The translations under genes were made by a program, and so were the position numbers. From assembly GCA_937982385.1 (NCBI GenBank), contig CALJMC010000067.1, forward strand, positions 1 to 20,552: 20,552 nt of DNA. Direction: 5' to 3'. Position 1 is the first letter of the stretch. Every line of letters starts with the position of its first letter. Source of the stretch: an uncultured Rickettsiales bacterium (GTDB lineage: Bacteria > Pseudomonadota > Alphaproteobacteria > Rickettsiales > UBA998). The notes under the pieces were generated by a model. That model did no database searches. It saw nothing but the letters and a program-made list of their open reading frames with translations, and had not been told where the DNA came from. Positions 7,073 to 15,552 of this stretch are shown here, piece by piece.

Positions 7073-9196
7073 TTCTGCGCACAGTGCAATCCACTCAGAT
7101 TCGCTGAGTATCGTCACACCGAGAGATTCGGCTTTCGTACGTTTGGAGCCAGCTGCCTCGCCTGCCACCAAATAATCTGTCTTAGCTGATATACTACCCG
7201 TGACCTTCGCACCGACTGCTTGTGCCTTTGCTTTCGCCTCTGAGCGCGTCATCTGCGTGAGTGTACCTGTAAACACCACCACCTTACCCGCTACAGCAGA
7301 TCCGCCATTCACCTGCTTCGCATCTTGCACATCAATATGCGGCAACAAACCATCAAGCATGGCTCGTTCGCTATCATCTGCAAAGAACTCAACCAATGCA
7401 TCAGCCACTTTTTCGCCCACACCATGAATATTCAATAATGTAAGATAAGACGCTGAGCTTTTACCAAGCTTTGCTGCGTCCATCGCCGCAAGCCATCCAT
7501 CAAGCGAGCCATAATGCGATGCCAAAAGACCTGCATTTCCATTGCCGATATGACGAATCCCTAAGCCATAAATAAACCGCGCCAAGCTCACATTGCGTGA
7601 CGCTGCAATGGCAGAAAATAGATTTTCAACTGATTTCTCTTTCCAACCTGAAAAATTTTTGAGCTTTTGCATATTTTTAGGTTCAGCATCAATTTTCGCT
7701 AAGGTAAAAATATCCTGCGGCTGAATAACTAGTCCCTGCTGCCATAAAAACTCGACCTGCTTCTGTCCCAATCCGTCAATGTTAAACGCCGCTTTGGATA
7801 CAAAATGCTTGAGTCGTTCCACTGCCTGAGCTGAGCATACAAGCCCCCCGGTGCAACGCTTCACCACATCCCCCTCATCACGCACTGCAGGGCTTTGACA
7901 TACGGGGCATATATCAGGGAAAATATACGATTCAGCATCGACGGTGCGAGCCGTTAGCACCACTTTCACCACTTGGGGAATCACATCACCGGCACGCTGG
8001 ATAATCACCCTATCACCCACACGCACATCTTTGCGCATAATTTCATCTTCATTATGCAGCGTCGCATTCGACACCACCACACCGCCCACCGTAATGGGTG
8101 TAAGCCGAGCAACAGGCGTAAGCGCTCCCGTACGCCCCACTTGAATATCAATTGCCTCAACAATGGTTTCCGCTTGTTCCGAAGGGAATTTGAACGCAAT
8201 CGCCCAGCGGGGGTAGCGTTGCACTGCGCCAAGCTTTTCCTGCCAATCGCGGCGGTTCACCTTCACCACCAAACCATCAATATCATAACTCAGTAATGGG
8301 CGCTTCACATTAATCTCAGCATAATATGCCATCACCTCTTCAAGAGAAGAAAGCTCTGTCGAAATGTCATTAATCGAAAAATGGTGCGCACCCAACCAAT
8401 CGATCATTTCCGATTGAGTCTGCCACGCATTATCCCACTCAAGCGCACCCACAGCATATGCAAAATAACGCAGCTTACGTGATGCCGTCACCGCCGCATC
8501 AAGCTGACGCAAACTCCCCGCCGCCGCATTGCGAGGATTCGCAAACGGAGGTTCATCATCCGCTTCACGTTTTTCGTTAAGCTCGGAAAAATCTTCCTTA
8601 TCCATGTAAACTTCGCCGCGAACTTCAATAAATGTTGGCACATCACCCTTCAGTTCCATCGGCATTCCAATAACTGCAGCTAAGTTTGCCGTAATATCTT
8701 CGCCGACCTTTCCATCGCCGCGCGTTGCACCGCACATATAATTGCCATTCTCATATATGGCAGAAAAAGACAACCCGTCAATTTTGGGTTCACCAAAAAA
8801 TGTAATACCCTCCGCAGAAGCTGAACCCAAAAAGCGCTTAACTTTCGTCATGAATCCAATGAAATCTTCTTTACCAAATGCATTGTCCAACGAAAGCATT
8901 GGGCTAACATGCTCAATCTTGCCAAACCCTGCAGCAGGTGCAGCCCCGACCTTGCGGCTAGGGCTGTCTTCGCGCACCAAATGAGGGAACTTCTTCTCAA
9001 TCTCTGTGTTGCGCTGACGCAAGGCATCATATTCACCATCGGTCACTTTTGAGACAGCCGATTGAGTATAAGCGTCATCCAACTCCGCCATCAGACACGT
9101 CAAACGCTCAAGCTCACTCTCCGCTTCGACCGCACTTAATTCTTCAACTTTTTTGTCTGGAATAGGCTGCTCAGAGAACATATCAAACTGGGTCAT
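7067..9196 (-). CDS. ligA: NAD-dependent DNA ligase LigA
   Basis: Seals nicks in DNA during replication and repair, using NAD+ as AMP donor. The adenylation motif KIDG is at residues 138-141 (K138 carries the AMP). The OB-fold is followed by a four-cysteine zinc finger (C430, C433, C448, C454), helix-hairpin-helix repeats, and a C-terminal BRCT domain (about 632-709, with VVFTGTL and DYLVAGEAAGSK). The full length of 709 residues is typical. The ATG lies 2 nt after the recN stop, so the two are probably translationally coupled. The stop codon TGA lies inside the conserved GTTTGATTA end of the three-hairpin element, so that element may supply the gene's terminus. Confidence 0.97.
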   Translation of the reverse strand: MTQFDMFSEQPIPDKKVEELSAVEAESELERLTCLMAELDDAYTQSAVSKVTDGEYDALRQRNTEIEKKFPHLVREDSPSRKVGAAPAAGFGKIEHVSPMLSLDNAFGKEDFIGFMTKVKRFLGSASAEGITFFGEPKIDGLSFSAIYENGNYMCGATRGDGKVGEDITANLAAVIGMPMELKGDVPTFIEVRGEVYMDKEDFSELNEKREADDEPPFANPRNAAAGSLRQLDAAVTASRKLRYFAYAVGALEWDNAWQTQSEMIDWLGAHHFSINDISTELSSLEEVMAYYAEINVKRPLLSYDIDGLVVKVNRRDWQEKLGAVQRYPRWAIAFKFPSEQAETIVEAIDIQVGRTGALTPVARLTPITVGGVVVSNATLHNEDEIMRKDVRVGDRVIIQRAGDVIPQVVKVVLTARTVDAESYIFPDICPVCQSPAVRDEGDVVKRCTGGLVCSAQAVERLKHFVSKAAFNIDGLGQKQVEFLWQQGLVIQPQDIFTLAKIDAEPKNMQKLKNFSGWKEKSVENLFSAIAASRNVSLARFIYGLGIRHIGNGNAGLLASHYGSLDGWLAAMDAAKLGKSSASYLTLLNIHGVGEKVADALVEFFADDSERAMLDGLLPHIDVQDAKQVNGGSAVAGKVVVFTGTLTQMTRSEAKAKAQAVGAKVTGSISAKTDYLVAGEAAGSKRTKAESLGVTILSESEWIALCAEV

Positions 9197-9198
9197 GA

Positions 9199-10872
9199 CT
9201 ATGCTGCCGCTTCTTCTAACTTGCGTGCAGCTTGCCTTGCCTCATCTGTCACCTCAGCGCCTGAAATCATGCGTGCTAATTCTTCTAGACGTTCGTCCGC
9301 CGTCAAGCCCTTCACTTCAGTGATAGTACTATTCGCGCGCTCAGATTTTTCAATGAACAAATGCTGCGCGCCACGTGCTGCGACTTGCGGCAAATGCGTC
9401 ACGACCAACACTTGTGCGCCCTGCCCGAGCAACTGCAAACGTCCACCAATAGCATCTGCCACCGCGCCGCCAGTCCCTGTATCAATTTCATCAAATATCA
9501 TTGTCGGTGTGCCGCGCGTACCCGCCAGCACCACTGCCAATGCCAACATAAATCGCGACAACTCACCGCCCGAGGCAATAGCCGCCAACGCACCAAAGTC
9601 GGTCCCCTTATTGGTTGCCACCTCAAAACGGATTTCATCGGCACCCGATTTATCCCATGCAGATTCTAGTTTTTCTTCCACCAACACCTGAAAGCGTGTG
9701 GCCTGCATTTTGAGTGGCGCAAGCTCTGTATGCATTGATTTTTCAAGCTTCGAGGCGACCTTCTTACGTTTCTCACGCAACTGAACTGCCACCTCTAAAT
9801 AGGCCAAGCGTGTCTCTTTGACTGTTTTCTCTAGCCCTGCCAGCTGATATTCCTGCCCCTCAAGCGCGGCAAGCTTCTCCGTCACTTCTGCGTAAAGCGT
9901 CGGCAACTCATCCACAGGTAATTTATATTTCCGTCCAGCATCTTTGAGCGCAAACAAGCGCTCTTCGATTTTCTCAAGCTCATATTGGTCATAGCCCGAT
10001 GAGCGCCCTATTTCTTCCAACACTAAACGCGCCTCTTCCACCTCAATCAGTGCCTTTTCAAGCGCTTCAATCGCGGGAGAAAAGCGTGTTGCCTCCTGCA
10101 AAGTTGAGCGCGAAAGCGTCGATTGCGCCGAACGCAGTCCTTCATAAACATCCTTCGGCTGAGACAGCTCCTTCATCGCATCATCGAGTGTTGCTGCCAT
10201 TTTTTCCGCTTGCATCATCCGTAAACGCTCATCCGACAAATATTCCTCTTCACCCTCTTCAGGAGAAAGCTGCTGCAACTCATTCTGCATATGCTCCAGA
10301 TATTCACGATCACGTGAGGCTTGCTCAATCATATCGGTTAGTTTTTTGAGTTCCGAGCGCGCCTTGTGCCAATTGCTATAAGCGCTGGCCACCTTGTTTT
10401 TAATACTCGCCACTTCGCCATAAGCATCAAGAAATTCGCCATGTAGCGCCTCATCCATCAAGCCGCGCTGCTGATGTTGCCCATGGATTTCTACTAGCAA
10501 TTCACCAATCATTTTAAGCAATTTCGCGCTCACTGACACATCATTAATGAAAGCTTTTGATTTTCCATCACTGGTCAGTTGACGACGAATCATCAACTGT
10601 GAATCTTCCAGCTCTATCCCATTATCTTCTAGCTGCGTGGCAAGTTCTTCACTCACCGCATCAAGCTCAAACGTGGCTGAAACCAAGGCCTTCTCTTCAC
10701 CTGCACGCACTAGCTTCGCTTCGGCACGTCCACCCATAACCAGACCCAGCGCATCAAGCAAGATAGATTTACCTGCCCCAGTCTCGCCCGTAAGCACACA
10801 TAAGCCCTTACTGAAATCGATATCAGTCTTTTCAATCAGAACAATATTACGAATGCTTAAATGTGATAACAT
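9199..10872 (-). CDS. recN: DNA repair protein RecN
   Basis: An SMC-like ATPase that supports double-strand break repair by homologous recombination. The Walker A loop GETGAGKS is at residues 29-36. A long coiled coil with a central hinge occupies about 150-380. The ABC signature SGGELSRF begins near 434, Walker B IFDEIDTG follows with D461 and E462, and the H-loop THLPQ has H493. Its 557 residues fit the family. The gene starts 3 nt after the bamD stop (TAA-ATA-ATG on this strand) and ends 2 nt before ligA, so bamD-recN-ligA form one tight operon. Confidence 0.96.
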   Translation of the reverse strand: MLSHLSIRNIVLIEKTDIDFSKGLCVLTGETGAGKSILLDALGLVMGGRAEAKLVRAGEEKALVSATFELDAVSEELATQLEDNGIELEDSQLMIRRQLTSDGKSKAFINDVSVSAKLLKMIGELLVEIHGQHQQRGLMDEALHGEFLDAYGEVASIKNKVASAYSNWHKARSELKKLTDMIEQASRDREYLEHMQNELQQLSPEEGEEEYLSDERLRMMQAEKMAATLDDAMKELSQPKDVYEGLRSAQSTLSRSTLQEATRFSPAIEALEKALIEVEEARLVLEEIGRSSGYDQYELEKIEERLFALKDAGRKYKLPVDELPTLYAEVTEKLAALEGQEYQLAGLEKTVKETRLAYLEVAVQLREKRKKVASKLEKSMHTELAPLKMQATRFQVLVEEKLESAWDKSGADEIRFEVATNKGTDFGALAAIASGGELSRFMLALAVVLAGTRGTPTMIFDEIDTGTGGAVADAIGGRLQLLGQGAQVLVVTHLPQVAARGAQHLFIEKSERANSTITEVKGLTADERLEELARMISGAEVTDEARQAARKLEEAAA

Positions 10873-10875
10873 TAT

Positions 10876-11676
10876 TTAGCCCTCTTGCGTCGGCTCACTC
10901 GCCTGTGGCACATCGCCTTTTAAAAGTTCATAGCTATAGCGATACCACGCACTATCGGAGAAATTATGGCCCAAAACGGCTGCATAACGCTTCGCTTCAT
11001 CCAACACACCTAGCTTGAGGTAAGTCTCAACCAAACGATGAAGTGCCTCTGGCGTATGGGTTGTACGCTGGTAATCATCCACCACTTTTTTAAAGCGGTT
11101 TACTGCGGAAATATATTCATCACGCTCCAAATAATAGCGCCCAACCATCATTTCTTTGCCCGCCAAATGGTCGGCCGTGAGGTCAAGTTTTAAGCCTGCA
11201 TCTCGCGCATACTCGCTATTAGGGTAACGTTTCACCACTTCGCGCAATGACTGCATCGCCTGCTCTGTCATGCCCTGATCACGACCCACATCCGAAATCT
11301 GCTCATAATAGGACAACGCGATAAGATAAGATGCATACGCCGCACTTTCACTGCCCGGATGGAACTTCAGAAACCGTCTCAATGTCAGAATGGTATCATC
11401 ATATTCCTGTGCTTTATAATAGGAATATCCCGCCATAATCTGTGCGCGCGGTGACCACTCAGAATGAGGGTGCTGACGCTCCACCTCATCAAATGATTTA
11501 ACCGCTTTAATAAAGGAACCTTTACCAAACGCCTCACGCCCCTCGCTATAGAGCTGCTCAGCTGATTTCTCAGGCTTTTCCACTTCTTCCTTATCACTGC
11601 TACATGCCACAACACTCAGCAACATGAATGCTGCCATAGACGTCCGTAATAAAGCTATATTCATTCTCTTTTTCAT
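10876..11676 (-). CDS. bamD: Outer membrane assembly lipoprotein BamD
   Basis: An essential lipoprotein of the BAM complex that inserts beta-barrel proteins into the outer membrane. The signal peptide has a basic start (MKKR), a hydrophobic core and the lipobox VVAC with C25 as the lipidated cysteine. Five TPR-type helical repeats follow (for example EGREAFGKGSFIKAVKSF and AGYSYYKAQEYDDTILTL). The 266 residues are normal for the family. No ribosome binding site is evident at this ATG; a promoter -10 ends 6 nt upstream, so the mRNA may be leaderless or translation may start at M5. The place before recN is the common alphaproteobacterial order. Confidence 0.93.
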   Translation of the reverse strand: MKKRMNIALLRTSMAAFMLLSVVACSSDKEEVEKPEKSAEQLYSEGREAFGKGSFIKAVKSFDEVERQHPHSEWSPRAQIMAGYSYYKAQEYDDTILTLRRFLKFHPGSESAAYASYLIALSYYEQISDVGRDQGMTEQAMQSLREVVKRYPNSEYARDAGLKLDLTADHLAGKEMMVGRYYLERDEYISAVNRFKKVVDDYQRTTHTPEALHRLVETYLKLGVLDEAKRYAAVLGHNFSDSAWYRYSYELLKGDVPQASEPTQEG

Positions 11677-11682
11677 AGCATT

Positions 11683-11711
11683 GTTATATCAGTGCTTGAG
11701 CGTGATACCAA
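11683..11711 (-). promoter_or_regulatory. Candidate bamD promoter
   Basis: On the - strand TTGGTA (11706-11711), 17 nt, then TATAAC (11683-11688). The -35 matches at 4 of 6 positions and the -10 at 5 of 6. The predicted start falls at or within a base or two of the bamD ATG, which has no Shine-Dalgarno, suggesting a leaderless transcript. A promoter is expected here because the inserted GNAT gene on the other strand cuts bamD off from lpxC. Confidence 0.45.
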
Positions 11712-11744
11712 CAAAAAGATTTCTATTATTGCCCCTGCTCCAGA

Positions 11745-11832
11745 CATACTGTCGTGTTAACAACGCGCATCTACGATACGATCGCAATAGGCGACCGCTT
11801 CGCGGGCTCATGGCTGGCACGAACGTTCTGTT
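11745..11832 (+). repeat. GC-rich palindromic repeat, copy A
   Basis: A GC-rich 88-nt stretch that resembles, on the opposite strand, the sequence at 12361-12449. The inner 28 nt (11805-11832) match that copy at 22 of 28 positions; the segment 11752-11781 matches at 19 of 30. It contains its own hairpins: CCGC-TTC-GCGG (11795-11805) and GCACGAA/TTCGTGC around a 9-nt loop (11817-11839, running slightly past the repeat). With copy B it brackets the acetyltransferase gene as an imperfect inverted pair. Confidence 0.5.
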
Positions 11833-11885
11833 TTCGTGCATAAGCTATACTGGACACATCTCACACATTGCATTAGAAGCAATAC

Positions 11886-12305
11886 ATGAAAATCAAAGAA
11901 CTCACATCGCGCGCAGATTTATCAACGATTCACCCCTTGATTAAACAGCGCAATACAGAGCTTGAACTTACAGAGTTTGAGGCGCTTCTCGATGACATGT
12001 TGCCAATGGGCTATCGCTGCATCGCTGCCTATGAAGATAACACTATTGTAGGTGTCAGCGGCTTTTGGGTGAAATCACAATTTTATTGCCGCAAATCCAT
12101 GCGAATAGATAACTTCATCGTCGAGGAAGCTCATCGCGGCACAGGCTATGGCAAAGCCATGCTCGACTGGCTGCATGATGAAGGCAAAAAACTTGGCTGC
12201 AAACAAGTAGTACTCGATTCCCTCACCAGCAATGTTCAATCCCATCGCTTTTATTTCCGCGAAGGATTCAGCATCATTGGTTTTCATTTTGCTAAGGATA
12301 TATAG
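11886..12305 (+). CDS. GNAT-family N-acetyltransferase
   Basis: A single-domain acetyltransferase of 139 residues that would move an acetyl group from acetyl-CoA to an unknown amine. Motif A is clear: DNFIVEEAHRGTGYGKAMLD, with the CoA-binding R-G-T-G-Y-G at residues 84-89. A motif-B-like segment SNVQSHRFYFREGF (about 116-129) has the usual Tyr. The substrate cannot be told. The gene is on the + strand inside the - strand dcw cluster, between bamD and lpxC, and is bracketed by the GC-rich inverted repeats. Only a weak ribosome site (AGAAG) precedes the ATG. The setting looks like an inserted accessory gene. Confidence 0.85.
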   Translation: MKIKELTSRADLSTIHPLIKQRNTELELTEFEALLDDMLPMGYRCIAAYEDNTIVGVSGFWVKSQFYCRKSMRIDNFIVEEAHRGTGYGKAMLDWLHDEGKKLGCKQVVLDSLTSNVQSHRFYFREGFSIIGFHFAKDI

Positions 12306-12360
12306 AGAAGTTCCTCGTTTATAGTGGTTGCTAGTACCAAGTAATTAACCTCAAAGTGCG

Positions 12361-12449
12361 AACAGCACGTTCGAGCCTGCCGAGAGCGTCGCGCCAGCGA
12401 CAGCGGAGCGTCGTGCTGAAAGCGCGCGTCTTCGACACGACACAGAATG
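12361..12449 (-). repeat. GC-rich palindromic repeat, copy B
   Basis: The counterpart of 11745-11832 in opposite orientation, starting about 25 nt past the lpxC stop. It folds into a longer hairpin than copy A: CAGCACG (12363-12369) pairs with CGTGCTG (12412-12418), and inside it GTCGC-GCCA-GCGAC (12388-12401) forms a perfect stem. It is markedly richer in GC than the surrounding sequence. It could serve as a terminator for lpxC or the GNAT gene, or be a dispersed REP-like element. A small GGCT-TCGC-AGCC hairpin lies between it and lpxC. Confidence 0.55.
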
Positions 12450-12473
12450 CACGGCTGCGAAGCCAACAAAAGA

Positions 12474-13460
12474 CTACTTCTTATCAGCAGACATCAATGC
12501 ACGCGCTGGCAATGATGCTGCAGCACCGGTTGATACATAGGCGTTTGAGAAAATAAGCGCTTCTGCACTGTCATCACCTTCGATGTGATAGGCAGAGCTA
12601 TCAGCGAAAATGGCATGAAGGAGTTTATTATTGATGCCATGACCGGGGCGTTTGGTGACCACGCGGCCACGAATACCCATACCCGCCAAGAAATAGTCGC
12701 CCACACAATCAAGGGCTTTATGACGAATAAACTCATCGTCAAAACGAAGGCCATCCTCATTGAGGACACCTTCTTCACCGACCACAATCGCGTTGTCGAG
12801 TGAACCGCCGCGCGCCAACCCCATAGATTGGAGCTGCTCTACTTCGTGTGCAAAGCCAAAAGTACGCGCTTCTGAAAGCATGTCTTTGAATGACGTCAGT
12901 GAAAAATCATACACCGCACGTTGATGTGGAATCGCTTTATGGTCAAACTCAATCTCAACATCGAGAACAAAACCATCATAAGGATAAATTGTTGCTTCAG
13001 ATTCGCCATCACGCACGGTAATAGGCTTATCAATCACCAACATTTTACGTTCAGCTTGTTGCTCGAACACGCCTGCCGCTTCAATGAGTGTGATGTATGG
13101 CGCGGAGCTACCATCCACAATCGGCACCTCAGGCGCATCCAATTCGATGGTCGCATTATCAATACCCATACCCCAAAGCGCCGCCATCAAATGTTCAATG
13201 GTTGAAAGCTTAGTGCCATGTGCATTTTCAATTTTAGTGCCGAGCATAGTATCCGTCACAGCATCATAGGTTGGGTTCAAGCGCGCACGCTCGGAAGTTC
13301 CACCATCAATATCCATGCGAACAAACAGAATACCCGTATCTTCATCGGCAGGCTTAATAGTCATCATCACCTGCTCACCAGAATGCAATCCAATGCCATT
13401 GCATGGAATAGCCTGCGCTACAGTGTGCTGAAGGTTCGATGCAAATGCTTTTGTAATCAT
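12474..13460 (-). CDS. lpxC: UDP-3-O-acyl-N-acetylglucosamine deacetylase LpxC
   Basis: Catalyses the committed step of lipid A synthesis, removing the acetyl group from UDP-3-O-acyl-GlcNAc with a catalytic zinc. The zinc ligands are visible as H90 in TIEHLMAA and H247 and D251 in RHKALDCVGD; the catalytic-site histidine is H274 in RPGHGINN. The substrate-binding IPCNGIGLHSG motif is near residue 18. The 328 residues include a short non-conserved tail after residue 290. lpxC after ftsZ is the usual arrangement. A promoter with good -35 and -10 boxes lies directly upstream, behind a long inverted repeat, so lpxC is probably transcribed at least partly on its own. Confidence 0.96.
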   Translation of the reverse strand: MITKAFASNLQHTVAQAIPCNGIGLHSGEQVMMTIKPADEDTGILFVRMDIDGGTSERARLNPTYDAVTDTMLGTKIENAHGTKLSTIEHLMAALWGMGIDNATIELDAPEVPIVDGSSAPYITLIEAAGVFEQQAERKMLVIDKPITVRDGESEATIYPYDGFVLDVEIEFDHKAIPHQRAVYDFSLTSFKDMLSEARTFGFAHEVEQLQSMGLARGGSLDNAIVVGEEGVLNEDGLRFDDEFIRHKALDCVGDYFLAGMGIRGRVVTKRPGHGINNKLLHAIFADSSAYHIEGDDSAEALIFSNAYVSTGAAASLPARALMSADKK

Positions 13461-13494
13461 TATTGTTTCCCGATACGTAATTTTTGATAATCAC

Positions 13495-13523
13495 ATTATG
13501 CGGGAGAAGAGTATAGAACTCAA
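13495..13523 (-). promoter_or_regulatory. Candidate lpxC promoter
   Basis: On the - strand TTGAGT (13518-13523), 17 nt, then CATAAT (13495-13500). They match sigma-70 consensus at 4 and 5 of 6 positions with ideal spacing. The expected start near 13488 gives a leader of about 27 nt. The ribosome site before lpxC is weak (CGGGAAA). Confidence 0.5.
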
Positions 13524-13566
13524 ATCACAGTTTATGACGGAATGTTACGGGGAAAGAGAGGGGGGC

Positions 13567-13627
13567 AGGAATTAGGGGAGAGGCGTTAGCTTAAAAAACT
13601 TCTTCTGGCCCCAAACCCCTATTTCCT
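13567..13627 (-). terminator. Long inverted repeat after ftsZ, probable terminator
   Basis: AGGAATTAGGGG (13567-13578) pairs with CCCCTATTTCCT (13616-13627) at 11 of 12 positions, with a 37-nt interior. Inside it, GGGGC and GCCTC can pair with one wobble. It begins inside the ftsZ stop codon. On the - strand the stem is followed by a C-rich, G-poor tract (around 13550-13566), which would suit Rho binding; the T6 run is inside the loop, so this is not a standard intrinsic terminator. Confidence 0.45.
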
Positions 13628-15347
13628 AATTCGCCTGACGACGCAAAAATGCTGGAATATCATAATATTCATCGCTCTCCTCAGAGACAGGAGCTTGAGA
13701 TGTGCGCACTTCAGCTTTACGTTTTTCATCGACTGCTTTTTCACGCGGAGGAGCCTTTTGCTCTTCTTCAATGTAATCACCATCGAAATAATCATCGTCA
13801 TCATCTAAGCCATCTTCGATACGTGATGATATAGCACGACCAACATCAGCAATTTTACCAAAGAACCCACCCGAAGACTTAGGCTCTTTTCGTGGTGCTT
13901 CCACTTCCGGTGCTTCATAGCTACGCTCAAACAAAGGACCATGCTCATCATCTTCCACATCAATAGTCACCTCAGAATTTTGGGCTACTGGCTGGTAGAC
14001 GGGCTGGGCTGCAGGTTGAGCGGCTTCCTGACGGCGAATAAAGCGGGGCGCAGGTTCTTCCTGTGCCTCTTTAACAGCAGGCGCTTCTTGCTTTTGCGTA
14101 CGCTCAAAACGAGGTGCTTCACTGCGAGCATTCGACGCTGACATTGTCTCGTTGCGGCGCTCGGCAACAGGTTCAACTGGCGCGGGCTTATACGATGTGT
14201 CACGCACAGGTTCAGGACGATTTTCTTTCATCGAATAGGCTGAAGGTGCTGGCGCAGGAGCTGCTTGCGAACTCACTGCAGAACGTTTTTGGTCAGCTGC
14301 CCGCGGCGGCATATAGCTAAAAGGGCGATTGGCTCCGCCTTTTTTATCAGATGATGTTGTGGTGCTACCAAAACCAGATTCACTCTCGATACCTGTTGCC
14401 ACAACAGAGACGCGCATTTTTCCTTCAAGTTCATCATTGAACGTCGAACCAAAAATGATATTCGCATCAGGATCAATTTCCTCACGAATACGGTTCGCCG
14501 CTTCATCCACTTCAAAGAGTGTCATGTCAGAGCCACCCGTAATATTAATAAGCGCTGCACGTGCACCTTTAAGCGACACATCATCAAGCAACGGATTGGA
14601 AATCGCAGATTCAGCAGCTTCAACAGCACGCTTCTCGCCTTCCGCTTCACCCGTACCCATCATCGCCTTACCCATTTCGCGCATCACTGTGCGAATATCA
14701 GAAAAATCGAGATTTACTAGACCAGGCTTCACCATCAAATCAGTCACACCACGTACGCCACTATGCAGCACTTCATCAGCCATACGGAACGCATCAGCAA
14801 AGGTTGTTTTTTCAGTCGCTAAACGGAAGAGGTTTTGATTTGGAATCACAATGAGTGTATCGACATATTGTTGCAGCGCTTCCAAGCCCTGCTCTGCCAA
14901 TTTCATGCGATTACCACCTTCAAACTGAAAAGGCTTCGTCACCACACCAACGGTCAAGATGCCCTGCTCTTTCGCAGCTTTCGCAATCACAGGAGCCGCG
15001 CCTGTACCGGTTCCACCACCCATACCAGCAGTGATAAAGACCATATTACTGCCTTGCATATAACCAATAATTTCATCCATAGATTCTTCAGCAGCTGCCA
15101 TGCCCACTTGTGGGTCAGCGCCAGCACCAAGGCCTCGCGTTATGCCGCTACCAAGTTGAATGGCTCTGTCTGTGAGTGAATTATCGAGCGCTTGCGCATC
15201 CGTATTCGCCACCACAAACTCAACGCCTTCAAGGCGCGCATTTATCATATTATTCACCGCATTACCACCGGCTCCACCAACACCAAAAACGGTGATAGTA
15301 GGGCGCAAAGAGTCATTTTGCGAAGGAAGGTGAAGATTAATGGTCAT
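13626..15347 (-). CDS. ftsZ: Cell division protein FtsZ
   Basis: The tubulin-like GTPase that forms the Z-ring. The N-terminal core carries GGAGGNAVNNMI, the signature GGGTGTG (residues 110-116) and the T7 loop NLDFSDI (about 212-218) that completes the neighbouring GTP site. After residue ~320 comes an unusually long linker of over 200 residues, rich in Pro, Glu, Arg and Ala, with an acidic run DDDDDYFDGDYIEEE near 520. The protein ends in DIPAFLRRQAN, the conserved peptide that binds FtsA. Total 573 residues versus about 380 in E. coli; long linkers are common in alphaproteobacteria. AGGAG (15355-15359) precedes the ATG. The gene is separated from ftsA by a + strand gene, so it relies on its own promoter. 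Confidence 0.97.
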   Translation of the reverse strand: MTINLHLPSQNDSLRPTITVFGVGGAGGNAVNNMINARLEGVEFVVANTDAQALDNSLTDRAIQLGSGITRGLGAGADPQVGMAAAEESMDEIIGYMQGSNMVFITAGMGGGTGTGAAPVIAKAAKEQGILTVGVVTKPFQFEGGNRMKLAEQGLEALQQYVDTLIVIPNQNLFRLATEKTTFADAFRMADEVLHSGVRGVTDLMVKPGLVNLDFSDIRTVMREMGKAMMGTGEAEGEKRAVEAAESAISNPLLDDVSLKGARAALINITGGSDMTLFEVDEAANRIREEIDPDANIIFGSTFNDELEGKMRVSVVATGIESESGFGSTTTSSDKKGGANRPFSYMPPRAADQKRSAVSSQAAPAPAPSAYSMKENRPEPVRDTSYKPAPVEPVAERRNETMSASNARSEAPRFERTQKQEAPAVKEAQEEPAPRFIRRQEAAQPAAQPVYQPVAQNSEVTIDVEDDEHGPLFERSYEAPEVEAPRKEPKSSGGFFGKIADVGRAISSRIEDGLDDDDDYFDGDYIEEEQKAPPREKAVDEKRKAEVRTSQAPVSEESDEYYDIPAFLRRQAN

Positions 15348-15552
15348 AAACAGTCTCCTAAACCGGCAGTATTCTTTTGTAAAATCGGTGATAACCTCTT
15401 TAGTTATAGCCCCATTTTTGTCCGCTTGTCTATCACAATATGTAGTATCTCAAAACTTTTTCATACACTACATGTAAGCTTAATCATTTCGGAATCAAAA
15501 CTTATTTCACGCATGTCATCAAACCGTCACAAACATCGCGTATAACAGAACG
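15348..15552. promoter_or_regulatory. Divergent control region between ftsZ and the IMPase-like gene
   Basis: 205 nt with promoters facing both ways. Besides the ftsZ promoter listed separately, it has an inverted repeat ATAAC-N7-GTTAT (15391-15407) over the ftsZ -10, a near-palindrome TGTAGTAT...ATACACTACA (15441-15472), and a GAATC site (15492-15496) of the GANTC type methylated by CcrM in many alphaproteobacteria. On the + side TATAAC (15541-15546) ends 6 nt before the IMPase-like ATG. Roles are inferred. Confidence 0.45.
15403..15432 (-). promoter_or_regulatory. Candidate ftsZ promoter
   Basis: On the - strand TAGACA (15427-15432), 18 nt, then TATAAC (15403-15408); each box matches consensus at 5 of 6 positions. 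The leader would be about 50 nt and includes the AGGAG ribosome site. This promoter is needed because the convergent neighbour blocks read-through from ftsQA. Confidence 0.5.

Noticed and set aside
11741..11880. A possible tRNA or small RNA gene in the GC-rich stretch before the GNAT gene.
   Set aside because: No cloverleaf with acceptor, anticodon and T arms can be formed; the similarity to 12361-12449 explains the composition better.
12284..12469. A 61-codon open frame on the - strand between lpxC and the GNAT gene.
   Set aside because: It lies over the GC-rich repeat and the end of the GNAT gene, with no recognisable domain; it looks like a by-product of GC-rich sequence.
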